In this document: positions 39,301 through 51,823 of the stretch, piece by piece
Position numbering within the stretch: the first letter of the stretch is position 1
How the letters are laid out: the number at the start of each line of letters is the position of its first letter
Source: Protonemura montana
Taxonomy: Eukaryota; Arthropoda; Insecta; Plecoptera; Nemouridae
DNA length: 64,000 bases
Assembly (NCBI GenBank): GCA_947568835.1
Contig: OX387606.1
Span: 4,092,001-4,156,000 of the forward strand
Direction of reading: 5' to 3'
The notes under the pieces: model-generated
Databases searched by the model: none
What the model was told of the DNA's origin: nothing
Seen by the model: only the letters and a program-made list of their open reading frames with translations
Position numbers and translations under genes: made by a program

Positions 39301-41717
39301 AGGGGTGACGGGGGGGGGGGATGTGCAATTTAATGGCAGGACAAGACTCTTCAGGGTCGCTCTTCAATCTTCCTCGACGGCGCTCTCCAGTTCCATGCGG
39401 CGAAACAATGGGCTCCGACAGGGGAACTTGCTTCTGATTGGGACTCGAAAGGGGAAAAAAATGTCAATTACGATGACAGGCTATATTGCGCTGTCTGTCC
39501 AAGTAAGGATAACAAACTGGACGTTTTTTGATGGGTCCATCAACCGGTGCTGCCGCTGCCGCGAATAAAAACGAAATGAGCAGTCGCCACAATAACGAAA
39601 TTCTAATTTTACTATCAAAATTTTAATTCCCAACAGCTGTTGAATAAAACATAGGGTTTTTATGTACCCTACCTGCCGCCGCTGTTCAGATTTCGTTCGG
39701 CACTGCCACAGAACACAAAAGGGTAGCTGAATTATTTCCACTGCAGCGCAGAAAAGTTCGGAAAGAATAATATTAGGTTTATAGATTAGTGTAAAACATA
39801 TTAGTCGAAGGTCTAGTTGTTTTCCCCGAGTTTCACCGCCGCAAAGTTTGGTGAAATATTTGAAAGTTGTTTTCACCCTGGCGGTGAGAGTTGAAATTTA
39901 ATTAACGTCACCCGACGTAATGTATGAGGGTTACGATTTAAGGGTGTCTGAACAAAAACATGACGTGGCCTTTTTAACGAAACAGCCGAAAAAAGCTCTC
40001 AGCAGCCCGTTCAGTTGGGGCCGAGAGAAATAACACTTGCAACTTTTTCACAATAGTTTACCTGGGCGGGTGCGGGATAATAGGACGCCTATTGCTTGGC
40101 TCGTGACGATTTTTCACAACGGACAGAATGTCAGACACCAGATGAATGTACACAGGGCAACTCACGGATCCGTGGTAGAATCTGTGATACTTTGGCCACA
40201 ACCATCTGAATTGCGGACTGAGCCAGCGTTTACTCGCACCTGAAACCGCTTCTTGCGGCCATCCCTGATGGGGGACTATCATCAATCAACTATTAGCGGC
40301 TGCAGCGAGTCAACATCTTGGAACCAGCACAAAGTCGAAGGCATTCTGTCCTGCGAAAGTCACCAAGAGGGAGATGAAATGATTTGGAGTTGTCTTGAAA
40401 ATAAACAGGGAATCTCACATAAAGAGTTTTGTATTTTGATAAAAGAGAGAGAGAGACCGGGAAAAACGATTATCAAACCGATATTGCGGAGAGACTAAAT
40501 ATTCTGTTTCTTGAGATAGCGGCCTTCAGAAGGGACACAGTGTTGAAATTCACCGTATTGCGCAACGACGGCTGTCGTCACGCCTTTAAATAATTAGTAA
40601 AATACTCACCCTCTAAGCAGTGCGTCGTTAAACACTGCTCATCAACGTGAGTCACTGACGCCTTTGCCCCAGCGGTTGTAACCATTTTAGGGGTAGCCGA
40701 TTTACGGCAGGGAGCCGCAGGGAGCCACCATGTCGACACCCCTACGGACCATCGGACGTCAATCAGGCGAAGGTGCCCCATTGTACCTGACAAACGGTGC
40801 AGGTTTGGTAAGTGTGTGGCCCGTTATTCGTGGCCATGGGGTATGTGACAACGGCATTATTGTCTTTCCGTGTTTCACTTGATTTGGAGTGATGTCGGAT
40901 TTGAGCGGCGGTCTTGGGGAGAAGGAGAAACTAGGAGACGTCGGGAGGTTGTCGGCAGATCGTCACGCCTGCGGTTGTACCAAAGGAGAGGCGCCGTGCT
41001 AATGATGCCCTGCTGGGGTGGCGCACATGTGTGAGAGCTGGAGGACTTCGTTGTGCGATGGGCGAGTAGATAACTGAAAAGTGTCAGCTGTTTGAACATT
41101 AGCTGTGTTTTTTAATTGACGATTTTATCGAGATTGCCTTCTCTTTATTTTTGATTGCTATGTTAAATTCGCTTTTTCTTTGTGATTTCATAATAAAAGC
41201 AGTGGAATCGAGAAATTTTACAAAATTAGAATACACATTTTTTTTTAAATTGTGTCACGCCATCGTGTTTTTATTACCGAATTTATTGTTCGAAACGCTT
41301 TTATTTTGTAATTAATTTTAATTGAAAGTTTCTCGTGACATAACTCAATAACCGCAAAGGTCAAACAATTACATTTCCAGTCTGTTTTCTGGTAAATAAA
41401 CATCAAGTGTCTGTTTAAATATTCAACTCTCGTCCGAGCGTCGTGCAATGGTCCCAATAATCTTCAGATAAGTGTCATATTGTCCACGGTCGTAATTCGT
41501 TTGACCGTAAACAAGTCTCTCGACATTGTGGCAGCCGTTCAGTGCTTCTAGCTTAACACAGCACACAGTGCACAGCGATCCTGCACACTCAATTGCTTAC
41601 CTAACGACGAGCCAATGATCATTCCACTTGCTGCATAAACCGTAAATATATCATTGTACCTACAATGCTCAACATCTCCACCCTCTCATTCATATTCATA
41701 AAACAGGCGAGTAGCGC

Positions 41718-41740
41718 CGTCGTCGTCGTCGTCGTCGTCG
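41718..41740 (+). repeat. (CGT)7 microsatellite
   Basis: Seven perfect CGT units plus CG, about 1 kb upstream of the Ddr start codon. A related interrupted CGT run lies in the leader at 42573-42599. Confidence 0.9.
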
Positions 41741-42383
41741 AAAACGTGTTTTGTCGAAACTAAAATTAATTTATCGATCATACCCGCCGCTGGGAATTGA
41801 CTAATAAAATCGTCGGCTTTAATATCGGGACGCGGCGCACTTTTTATCCCGTTTTTTTTCACGGACCTTACTGGACATGGATAATCATCCTCACTAATTC
41901 CTCCTGCTGTGGTAACTTGCCCCTGGGACGGAGTGTGAACGCCTCCCTTTGCCTCATCGGCCTTGTTTGCGATCTGCTCGTCGAGGGTAACTGCAAGTTT
42001 CGCGCCCGCCAATTAAGGGATTGATGTTTTGGTCTGTACCCTTCCGTCACTCCTCGTGCTCTTCTTGCAGCGAACAGCCTCGTGGTCTTCGCCTGACCGT
42101 CGCCGCTAGAATGTGGTTTCCATTAGCAGCCGCGTGCGAGGAGTGTGCCAACCCCCGGAAATATCTTGGCCACATGACCCCGTTGCCACGCACCACTAGC
42201 AAAAGAGTGGGCTAATGTTGCGCTTACAGCTCCAACCACTTTTCTGACGGGAGGTTTCTCTCTCTTTTATTACAAAAGGTCATTTCTGCTGGAAGCACCA
42301 ACTCCTCAGGAAGTTTCTAAAGTTTGACGACAACTCTTGCGTTTAGAACATCGAAACTAATGCATTGTCTTTTTCTGTTTCAG

Positions 42384-42539
42384 ACCGAGGAAGCAACGCA
42401 GACTTCCAGTACGCCGTGCTTGTTTGAAGACATCCTATCACAGCCCCTTACGTCGTCAGAACCGTTCCACCGAACAATGAAGCGACCAAAAATGCAGTCA
42501 TCCCCGATCAAGTGGCGGTTCGTTTGAAAGTTAATCGCC
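42384..42539 (+). other. Possible 5' leader exon portion
   Basis: A good acceptor-like sequence (TTTTTCTGTTTCAG) ends at 42383, followed by unique sequence running into the CpG-dense Ddr leader. This fits a 5' non-coding exon spliced to a distant first exon. It contains several ATGs that do not lead into the receptor frame, which argues somewhat against it. No upstream donor can be assigned from sequence alone. Confidence 0.25.
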
Positions 42540-42721
42540 TTCCCTCCACCGACCGCGGCGCCATATCGAGTGCGTCGTCGTCGTAGTCGTCGTCGTCGTG
42601 CGAGCGTGTTAATTGTGCGTGCGGATGCGTGCGGCGGGCGAGCTACGCGTGACTCGGCGGCGGTAATGGCCGGTGCGTGAGATGCCATGACGCCGGGAGC
42701 GTGATAACGACGTCGGTCGGC
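42540..42721 (+). promoter_or_regulatory. CpG-dense leader of Ddr with short upstream ORFs
   Basis: This stretch just upstream of the Ddr start codon is rich in CpG and carries an interrupted (CGT) repeat at 42573-42599. It holds four short upstream ORFs: 42625-42666 (13 codons), 42666-42680 (4 codons), 42682-42690 (2 codons) and 42687-42704 (5 codons). All end before the main ATG. If the stretch is transcribed, as its position implies, these would be expected to dampen translation of the receptor. I see no TATA box and cannot fix a transcription start. Confidence 0.5.
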
Positions 42722-42830
42722 ATGGCAACTAAAACACCGACGACGACAACATTGGCGGCGTGCGCCCTTTGGGCGTCGTGCGTCGCCATCTTGTTTCTTC
42801 CCGACTGCAGATGCCACGCACTTGACCTTG
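42722..42830 (+). CDS. Ddr: Ddr exon 1: start codon and signal peptide
   Basis: This is the first coding exon of a discoidin domain receptor, 36 codons plus one base. It reads as a signal peptide: a short Thr/Lys n-region (MATKTPTTTT), a hydrophobic core (LAACALWASCVAILFLP), and a c-region DCRCHA with likely cleavage after the Ala, leaving LDL. The ATG has good context, with G at -3 and G at +4. The exon ends in a consensus donor (CTTG then GTGAGT). Its single trailing G joins the AT that opens exon 2 to give GAT (Asp), so the mature protein would begin LDLDQCANPLGME, which is the layout expected at the N-terminus of these receptors. A possible acceptor (pyrimidine tract then CAG) ends at 42383, so a leader exon could run from 42384. 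Signal peptides are poorly conserved, so this exon rests on frame, phase and position rather than on homology. The alternative is a chance hydrophobic ORF. Confidence 0.78.
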
Positions 42831-43192
42831 GTGAGTTGACAAAAAGTGCTTTCTTCTTGTTTTCCTTTCTTTTGGTATTTTCTTAAGAATTGTCATTTGT
42901 CATCTTTTTCTTGAATACGACTAGTTGGGGAGGACCGGGAAACTATAATTCAATAAGCACAAAACACGTTACAGAATCTGGATTCATGAAAATAGCTCAA
43001 TAATTAACTTTCGCAGTAAGTTGGTCATTTGTATGCATAAAGATTAGGCCCCGACGAACTATTTAACTGCATTTTTCGAATTAAGGTAGATCTGCTACAA
43101 TGAAAATAGAGCGACGCCAAAATGGCGACATCGTTATGTGAACGCGCAACTTAAGTGCCGTGCATTTAAAATTGGCCAAAGCTTGACGCGTG

Positions 43193-43379
43193 GTGGAGGT
43201 GCCGAGTATTTTAAGCAGATTTAAGCTCTAGGCACGGTGGAGGTGCCGAGTAATTTAAGCGGGTCAACTCTTGAAGAGTGGTGAAGTCACCGTGTTTATT
43301 AGCGGTTCGAAGTTGCATGCACAGTGGAGGTGCCGAGTAATTTAAGCAGATTTAAGCTCTATGCACAGTGGAGGTGCCG
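43193..43379 (+). repeat. Tandem repeat, about 44-bp unit, 4.3 copies
   Basis: Units begin GTGGAGGTGCCGAGTAATTT and end near GCTCTAGGCAC or GCTCTATGCAC. Unit starts are at 43193, 43237, about 43279 (a strongly diverged copy), 43324 and 43368 (partial), a spacing of 42-45 bp. It lies 363 bp inside Ddr intron 1. A lone GGTGGAGGTGCCGGG occurs at about 50838 in the same intron. Confidence 0.85.
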
Positions 43380-44240
43380 TTTTGAAGATTTTTGTCTTCA
43401 GCGCCAGTCCCGTCGCAAGCAGATGTCAGAATCTGTTACTTGCGAATTCAAAAGTGGCAATTGGTGGCTTGTTGTTACCATGTAATTAAATTCTCCAGCT
43501 CGTTGAGACGCTGTATCCTCAGTCTTGGGTAGTTTCTGCAGCGCTGCTGGGACTCACTCGTTAATTATAAAATTATTAATTACACGGTACTAAAATATAA
43601 GACATAGTTTTAGATGTGCTGTCATTCGCATCGAATTTTTAATTAAGTAAAGTTTGCATATGATTTATTCTTGTGCCATTGACGTGCGATTATCAAGCGA
43701 ATGAAATTAATTTCTCGAAGTCTTACATATTTGCCTACAAGTTTGATGTTACCTGGCATTAGGCGCAGCCTTCGCGTCAGAACTTTTAATTATTTACACA
43801 TCCAGATTTATAATGAGCAAACTTATACGACGTCTTGAGTGCACGAGACTCACCGACATTTTTATCTCAGGGCAGCGCTATACCGCGGAAGCGCGCTGCC
43901 CGCGAAGATGTATTCCCTTTCCTAGGTGTAGACTTTCCAGGAGTAGTGCATGCAGGTAGTTCCTGGATAATATGAATCTCAGTCAGTTTGTTCCTGAAAT
44001 TAAGTAACGCGAAGCTTTACGAGTTGTGGTAGGAACGGAGTCTAGTTACCGTCGCCAGGTAATCCTTGAATCGAGCGGTCAGGACTCTTGGAGTCTGAGG
44101 TTTACTTGCCGGAAGCGAGGTCTAGTTAGCGCACTACCTTGGTTAAGTGGAGTTGTGTCTGGACTTTCTGGTTGTGATCAGGCCAGACGTCTAGTTGGTT
44201 ACCCTATATACGGTTGGGGTTTGAGCACGTGTTCTATCAT

Positions 44241-44259
44241 GGGGGGGGGGGGGGGGGGG
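44241..44259 (+). repeat. Poly-G tract, 19 G
   Basis: 19 uninterrupted G in Ddr intron 1, on the coding strand of the gene, so the nascent transcript would carry the G run. Confidence 0.95.
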
Positions 44260-47200
44260 TCGTGTTAATCAGGCAATATTGTTGTGAGGTGTCATGCAAG
44301 ACACGAGCAAATTGAGTTTCGGAAAACGTGGTCTGATCTTGTATGCAAATGTTCGGTCCACGTAGAATGAGGGATCAAGCCACCAGACTCAGGGTACAGT
44401 ATGGTTTTTTGGGGCAAACAGAATCAAAATCAAAATAAAATAAAAAGCAGCATCAGGGTCAACGCATCTATGGCCGTCATTGCCTGCTAAACTGTGTTTA
44501 AATCAAAGCCGAACGCATTTTTTTTAAATATATTTTTTTTATTGAAATCCTCCTTTGAAATGAGCGCACAATTTTATTATTTTATACGATTTTAGTTACC
44601 AAGCGCTCTGTGGACCGCTTTGTTCGGTGAAAAAGGAGTAAAAAGAACTGTTCAAATACAGAAAAAACGTTTTTAATCGATGTGAATTTCGTGGAACCGT
44701 AATTGAGTAGGAATAATTAAAAAAACCACGTGCCGAGCGTTCGTCGTTGGTGGAAAATGCCGAAGACTGCTTAGCGAAAAATTGCACTCGGACAAAAGTA
44801 TACGTTCCTCGTGTAAACGCGCGAGAAACTGGCTTCTTGGCTGCTTCATGTTTACCTCGTTGAAAGCGCATAGAGATTCATTCATGACAGATGCACCATT
44901 CTACGTTGCATTCATTCGGCGAGGGCTTCTCAATGTATGCATAAGATTACCACTATCTTCCCCCTTTCCCTCTATCCTTTATGCTCCTGGGAAATCCTCA
45001 ATCATCTTTGTTCTGAGACCTTCCAAGCTTCCAAGACAGCAGCCAGTACGACATCTCCCCAGCCAGGCACAGAGTTTATGGATCTTACCTAAGTCTGTGC
45101 AGATAATATTCAAGGAGTATACGTTTTCTTATGTTTAACTCAGTCGCGGCTCCCGCAGTGACAGTAGTATTTACCACCAGTTATTGTCAAGTAATTATCT
45201 AAGATGTATTTGCTATCCCATGCGATATTCTTTAGCTGGCTTGCACCGGTATTATTTACACCTTAGATTCGTTCAGGTTCCGATTTAAAGTCGCTGGTAT
45301 GACACGTGCATTCTCTTGCATCATGGGTGTGTTTGCCATCGCTTGTCTGTCGCCTCCCCATCTGGTTCACTTGCTCAACACTCTGGTCCCAACTCAGGTG
45401 CATGGAAAACCTCCAATACCCATCTTCATAGTGGCTTAAAGCACTGGTGCTGCTATTGTTTTGCTCTTGTTTTGAATATTTTAATGACAGATCATCAGAT
45501 CAGGTCGCCGTGCACAATCTGTATCACGCATCTCGTGCACCGACAAGCTTAATGATCTTCAAAGCGGCACACTTCAAAGAGCAGTGCATCGTTACGCAAA
45601 GCTTTATTGTAAATATCGTGATGAAACACACAAGTGATGTGAAATAATCCATCGAAGCGCTTTATCGAAATTACAAAATAGCTTTTTCAGGAATTCTTGT
45701 GAAAGAGATCACACGGGCAGTGTTATTTATGAAAAACAACTTTTTGATCGAATTTTCCTGAATATTATTAAAAAGTTTATTAAAAATTCAATTTTGTGCT
45801 CCGTGTTGTGTATATGACCTGATTTTGTCAGCTGATTAGAGCGGCATGCCGGATATTAATTACTGCATCGCGAAAACTAATTTGGATTCGTTTAGCCTGG
45901 CGTGCATTCATGAACCGTCGACTTTGTGAAGACTGAAACTAATCTACAGGATTCACTTTCTTGATACGTAGCGGCGGCAGCTGTTGTGCCGGCAAACAGA
46001 GCGCTATACCATAAAGCTTGGCTACTTTACGATAGGCTCGAGACATGTTATCCGAGCGGAGAATTACTTAGCCCATGCAAATTAAATCGTCAGTCGAGTT
46101 AATGCGCGACAGGAAAACAAGCATGCATCAAAGTTCACGGCACTTGACTGCCTCTGTATGAAAACCAACTTTTCATAATCGTGCCTGCTGAGAATGAGCG
46201 GCTACGATCGCTCTATAGCGAATACCTTGGCGATCAATTTCGTGGCGCTGCGAGCGGCACAAGTTGCAGGTTTATAACCAGTTCAGCGAAATGCACGAAT
46301 CATTTCGGACAGATTTTCAAAGGGAGCGAGGAAATTTGAGCAGGTGCTGACTCCCTCGCACGTTCACATGAACTGCATAGAAGAGGACCGATGAACTCTC
46401 CGTGTAGGTCGAGTTCATATCGCTGATTAGAGGGCGCGCTGCTCTCTCACATTTCCCGCTCTCATTGGCGGAGCAAACCGTGGTGGCTCCGGGTAAACTT
46501 TGTTGGGTAATTTGGTAAGTGAGTTAGCGGTTCGGCGCCGCGACGTCTACCCCTTGTTAGCGTCTCGACGCCTCCATGTGTCGTTCGGGCGCCGGGCGTC
46601 GGGCGCTGGAACTACAAGGCAAGTGTTAGGGGGGGGGGGGGGTCCCGCGCGCGATTGTTTGATATATTACACATCGGACAGCATCGGCCGTTACACGTAA
46701 CGACGGATGGAAGGTGTTATCTTTCGTTATGAAGAAAAATATATACCGGAAGCATAAAAGGTTGAAACAAAACCCAACCGTTTCCTTGTTTCGAGTTTGT
46801 CTCTTGGAAATGTGACTCCGTAAAATAGCAAACATGTCGTGTTTCGGTCGAGATCGCATTCTATCGCGCTCCGTGATGATTCGGTGCCCAAACCGCGGCG
46901 CCGCAGCGTCGTCGGATCCGAAATAGCCGCGAGACGCCTTCCCGACGACGACGACGACCGCATTATTATAACACGAACCTTTGTCTCCCGGCTTCCGGCT
47001 GCCACTCGCCGGATGTCGTTAGTCCGGCGCGATTGGCAATCGAGCGTCATCACAATAGGCCCTTATCCAAAGACTGACGCCTACTGACAATTCGACGCCT
47101 TGGAAGCATCTTGCCAGCGACGACGCCTTCAGTCGGCGTCGCACGAAAATCCGCTCAAACCCGTTCACCCGCCGAAAAGTTCACACTTACGTCAAAGATA

Positions 47201-50200
47201 TGCGCGTTTTCAAACGAACAATAACGGGCCCTTAAAAATAAAAATGTGCGAGCAGTCGGCCTCTCTGTTATTTGGCGCTTTTCAAAGAGTTCTTGATCGG
47301 CGGGCTAATAAGGTGAACTCAATACACAAGAAATGGGCCAAGCAAGAAGAGGAAGTGAAGCTCCCGAACGGCGAGGCCGAGGAGTGTAGGCGAGCCCGCC
47401 GACTAGTTGCTGGGATGGTCCACATAATTTGCAAATGTCAAACGCTTACAACGGAAAGGTCGTTGATTATATGGCCAGGACAAACTCAAGTAACAATATG
47501 AAAATAAGGTCAATCAATATCATGACGTAAAGTTTTTTTTTTTTCAAATTTTATTTTAGAGGCTGTCGAAATATTTCAAAGGTAAAGCGCGGTAAAGACG
47601 GGCGGTCTTAATGGGAAGCCATCGTCCGTTTCTGGTTATAGGGCGTAAATATAGAGAAAACAATCTAGCGTGCTGGAAATAGGTTAATGGCGTCCGCACA
47701 CGCGACGCCTGTCGTCGACGCTGACGCCGTCCAGGTAGCGCTGGGATATGCGTGGACGCCGCCGACGCCGAGACGAAGCGTGAAAAGCAGTAAGCATTAC
47801 GCAAACCACTATTAACGTATTCTGAAATTGGAAACGTAATTACGGCGCATCATCATTACACGGGATAAATTTGCGAAAAGTGTAATTGGCGCCTGATGAG
47901 TACGGTGATGTGTCTTTTAGCATGCAAATGATTTAATAATCAATAGCGGAAGTAATTGCAAGCACCACATTTGACGCTAACGTTGGTTAGCAACTTAGCC
48001 GGTGAGCAGCAGAGGACGCGAGACCCGAGTCTTCAGAGGGTCTAAATTGTCGCTCAGAGATGTTATTTCAAATGTGAACCCGATGCATAAAATAAACACA
48101 CATGCTGACAACAGAATAGCAAAGATTTGCACAGAAACATATTTTAGAAGTGCAATCATATCTCGTTCGGTTTGCATTATTACAAGCCACATGTATGAGG
48201 AGTCTCGCGGATCGCGAATGCACCTCGCACAAGGGGGCGTCCTTCAGCGTCGCAATCATACACGTGTGGCATTATGTGCCTCGAGAATGAGCACACATCG
48301 ACGTTCCCCGCTGAATGCACGTCCGGAACTCTGCCAGCCGAAGATCAAAGCTTAGTGGCCAACATATATCTTTAGGTTTTTGATAAGAACTGACGTGGTC
48401 GGGGCCCCGTGCAGATCTGAAAGCTCCTTTAGCTATGCAGTGCTTTCAAGCGGGAGGAGAGAGAAAACATTTTTTTGAATCTCTCGGATAAAAGCGAACC
48501 TGTATTTCATACACTGACATTCACTTTTAATATAATTTTTTTCCATTCTTGATGGCGGAAATCTTCTGTGAGAAGGAATGTGTACGCTGGATTGCGGAGG
48601 CGTTTGGTTCAGGCGGACAGAACCGGATGGCTATACGGCTTAGCTTGCATCTGCGGCTGGAACATTGATTCGCCTAAGTGCACTTGCATGTCGCGACGTT
48701 ATCACATTGCATGTACCTGTCGAGTGTGGCTAAATGCTTGCGCTTAGGGAGGGTTAATTTTTAAACATTTCTCGCTAGAATTGCTGCCGAGTATGTGTGC
48801 CGAAAACTTTTCAGCTGTTCAATTCCGTATACCCTTTTCGCGTTGGGAACGTGAAACTGTTTCGAAGCTGGAGAGCTTGAAAAGTTGACGTTTACATCTC
48901 AGATATCTGTCATATTTTGGTGTGTATTATATTTGCTATATAATCTTATCAATGTGACATTTTTCAAATGAAAATCATACGAAATATTGCATTGCTTCAC
49001 TTTTATTTCTTTTCTGTCTCGCAGCCCGTAACTTTTCTATATAAAAACCATTTGACAAAGCGATATTCCTGCTCAGTCAATCTAATAAAGGCAATCTTGT
49101 TTTTGTAGAAACGATCATGGAATCATAAACAATAACATATAAGATTTTCTACCATGTTAGTAAAAATGAAAAAGTGATTTATTGGTCATGTCAATAAACT
49201 TATTGTCTCAGGTAGGATCTTGCCGAGGGAAAAATACTTGAGAGACCAGCGAGGACTTCGGTTCATTTTTTATGAATGCCTTTGGCGCCAATAAAAGGCG
49301 CTAAATCCTTGACAGGAACAAGCACAATAACGTCGACCTATTCGCGCTCGAACCTAGCGCCGAAATGAACGTGTTGGCCTTATTACGTTTTCATTACCAG
49401 CAAAGAAACGGGTGAAAACTCATTTCCCGCTCCGGACATTGGAACAGTTCCTGGATACTATCATCGACTAGGAACATCGAAGAAAAAACACTTTTTATGT
49501 TAGTTGTAAGAAGCAACGTTATAAAACACAAAGTAAATGCGCTTACCGACAGTAACTACACCACTTCTGCATTTGCCTGATTACGGCGCATGATTTTAAT
49601 GAGAGTTCTAGGGGATCAACGTGAACGCACATGCTCTGTTTTTCTCCAAAACGTTTGGGACTTAGTTGTAGTACCTATAAGTAGATTCCCGAAATCGTCG
49701 CTGCTACTACTTTGTCTATACCTATACATGTGTGGTCGCTGGCCGCTCTATAATTTCTGACCAAATCCCCACTAATGGACTCTGTCAGCTTTCTATCACG
49801 ATTGTCCATTTATGAAAGCGCGGTCTACGCTAGCCAGCTAGGTACTATTAGGTATATACCAATCACGGAAAGGAGTAAATCATGAAACAAAGGGCGACGT
49901 TGTTACTGATGGTATCGGACCGACGGTGTCCGGCGTCGTGCCGTACTGACATCGTCTGTCTCCGTAATTCCTCGTTTTAATGTAAGCCGAATCGGTTCAG
50001 AAAGCAAACGTCGACCTGTTATTTGAAATTCGCATTTACGACAGAAAGTGTCCCGTTAGATTCGTTCCATTTTCCAGCGCGCAGGTAGTAAGTGACACGG
50101 GTTTTTCGCTTTTTCTGTTGACAGCTAACAAGACTAGAACTTCAGGCTGATTTTACCAACAAGAAATTATGAAAAGTCAAACGCAGCTAGGCATTAATAT

Positions 50201-51717
50201 TCTTCAAAAGTAAAAATAGGGTAATTTTTTTTTCACGAAACGTGACTTTTATATATATCACGTCATGTTAGATTTAAATAATTTAATGTGAATAGACAAA
50301 CAAAAAAACGCACTCGCGGGGCGTACACTAGCGACAACAGTAGATCTATGTGTTCGAGTAAAACCTACACACCGCGCTTTGGAGTAAGCGCGGCGAGCTT
50401 ATTTTGTTTATAAACTGTTATTTCATTGGGCATTGTGCGTTGCGTTGCGTGTGGTGCGTGAGAGGGAAGGGGGAGCTAATTATTCGGGGCCTTTGCTAGG
50501 TGGGTGCACGAAGATCGCCCTCCCGTCCTCCGCCTGAGCACGCCGTGAGCGTGTGGGCCACGCACTAAATTCGGTCGCGACATATTTTGCTTGTCATCCA
50601 GCTAATCGTATCACTCCTTGTTATTCTGTCCACGTTCGGTCGGGACAGACCCCAGTCCTGGGGGTGGCAGGGGTGGCGGGAGCAGCAGGGATTACGCTGG
50701 AAGGGTTGCTGGATAAAAAATAGCTTATCGGGATTAATACGAGATATGTAAGCGTTTTAGTATGATTCGGAAATCAAAGCGTCGTCGCGTACCGAGAAAT
50801 TTGGAACGCTGTTTACCCTGTGAAGCTTTTTTGAGTCGGGTGGAGGTGCCGGGTCTCAAGAATCATTCTTGCTGCTACATTGACAGGAAGCTGTTTCCCA
50901 TTAGCTGTATCATTTAAAGACATGACAAAACGTTTTGGAGTAATTCAGAGTCGGTAAATATATTCCTGTCGCTTACGAGCTTTCTTGAAATCTTTCACAC
51001 GGCTAATTCCCCCCTGCCCCGTCTTCCGTTCGTTTTGAAAACATAAACATTGCACCCCGGTGTCGAAGACTGTTTCTAGTCCCTAACTGGTAATGCTTGT
51101 CTATTTGTAAATGCTGGATGGCGAGATTGCTCGCAGCTGTCGCCCAGGATTTATACTCGCATGCTTGCTTCTAATAAGTGTCCCCATCATTTCATCATAA
51201 TATTAGCCGCATCATAACCACATGGGCGTTTGTTTAAATTCTCATCAATTTCTCAGAGACAATTTTTTTTCCACAAAACTTCTGCATCATTTTCTGTGTT
51301 AACTCTGTGCCTTGCAGGCTTTCCTGCCTCCCAGTCTTTATTGTTTTAACACTTGTGTGTGAATGCCAGCCTGGAGTTTGTGCCGCCTGTCACGCTACTT
51401 GAGTAAACGTGACGAGAATGTGAACCATCCTTGATTAGCAAGCCAGGTCCATCATCTTTGTGCATTATGTAATGTCCAACAATTCAAGCTAGCATCAAAC
51501 TTTCTTGATGGATTAACGTGCCACGAGCCGGCTTAGCGGTAACACGCAGGCTGCAAAATTTTTAATCTGGAAAATTCAGGGCTAAATTTTCTAGTTGTGG
51601 TTCAACCAACTCGGAACAAATGCATGGAACGCCGTCAAATAGCATCTCATCGCGACAGGGGGAAAAGGACATTGGTTTGGTTGTAAAATCACACGTGCTT
51701 GGTGTCTTCTTTTGCAG

Positions 51718-51823
51718 ATCAGTGCGCGAACCCCCTGGGAATGGAGTCCGGTGCTATCCTGGACGCTGACATCTCGGCCAGTTCTGCATACGACTCCGGG
51801 ATCGTGGGACCTCAGCATGGAAG
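51718..51823 (+). CDS. Ddr: Ddr exon 2: start of discoidin domain
   Basis: This 106-bp internal exon encodes the first strand region of the F5/8 type C (discoidin) domain. It holds the first domain Cys (QCANPLGM), then GAILDADISASSAYDSG and PQHG. It aligns with the human DDR1/DDR2 segment CRYALGM...DSDISASS. The acceptor is strong (TTCTTTTGCAG before ATCAG); the donor is weaker (AAG then GTCGGT). The entry phase matches exon 1 and the exit phase (two bases, AG) matches exon 3, whose first base A completes an Arg codon. The domain is extracellular and in known family members binds triple-helical collagen. At the apex position where human DDRs have Trp (W52/W53), this exon encodes Tyr. Confidence 0.93.

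Larger units (their letters stand above)
21226..42383. other. Long non-coding stretch upstream of Ddr
   Basis: No supported gene in about 21 kb. It has GC-rich islands near 22.03-22.21, 23.97-24.20, 26.03-26.33, 30.09-30.28, 32.39-32.48 and 38.69-38.87 kb, mostly built from GACG/CGTC words, plus minisatellites at 25142 and 36319 and an 11-G tract at 39310. It may be the intergenic region, or the first intron of Ddr if the gene has a distant leader exon. Confidence 0.5.
42831..51717 (+). other. Ddr intron 1 (8.9 kb)
   Basis: This intron starts GTGAGT and ends TTTTGCAG. I see no host exon inside it. Contents: a decayed 44-bp tandem repeat at 43193-43379, poly-G tracts at 44241-44259 (19 G) and 46629-46642 (14 G), and CpG-rich patches at 46500-46640, 46850-47150 and 47690-47775 built from GACG/CGTC words. 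The remainder is AT-rich unique-looking sequence. A long first intron is a usual place for enhancers in receptor genes, but no specific element can be assigned. Confidence 0.75.

Noticed and set aside
44030-44210. Three GTCTAGTT words at 69-80 bp spacing, a possible tandem repeat.
   Set aside because: The sequence between the words does not align convincingly.
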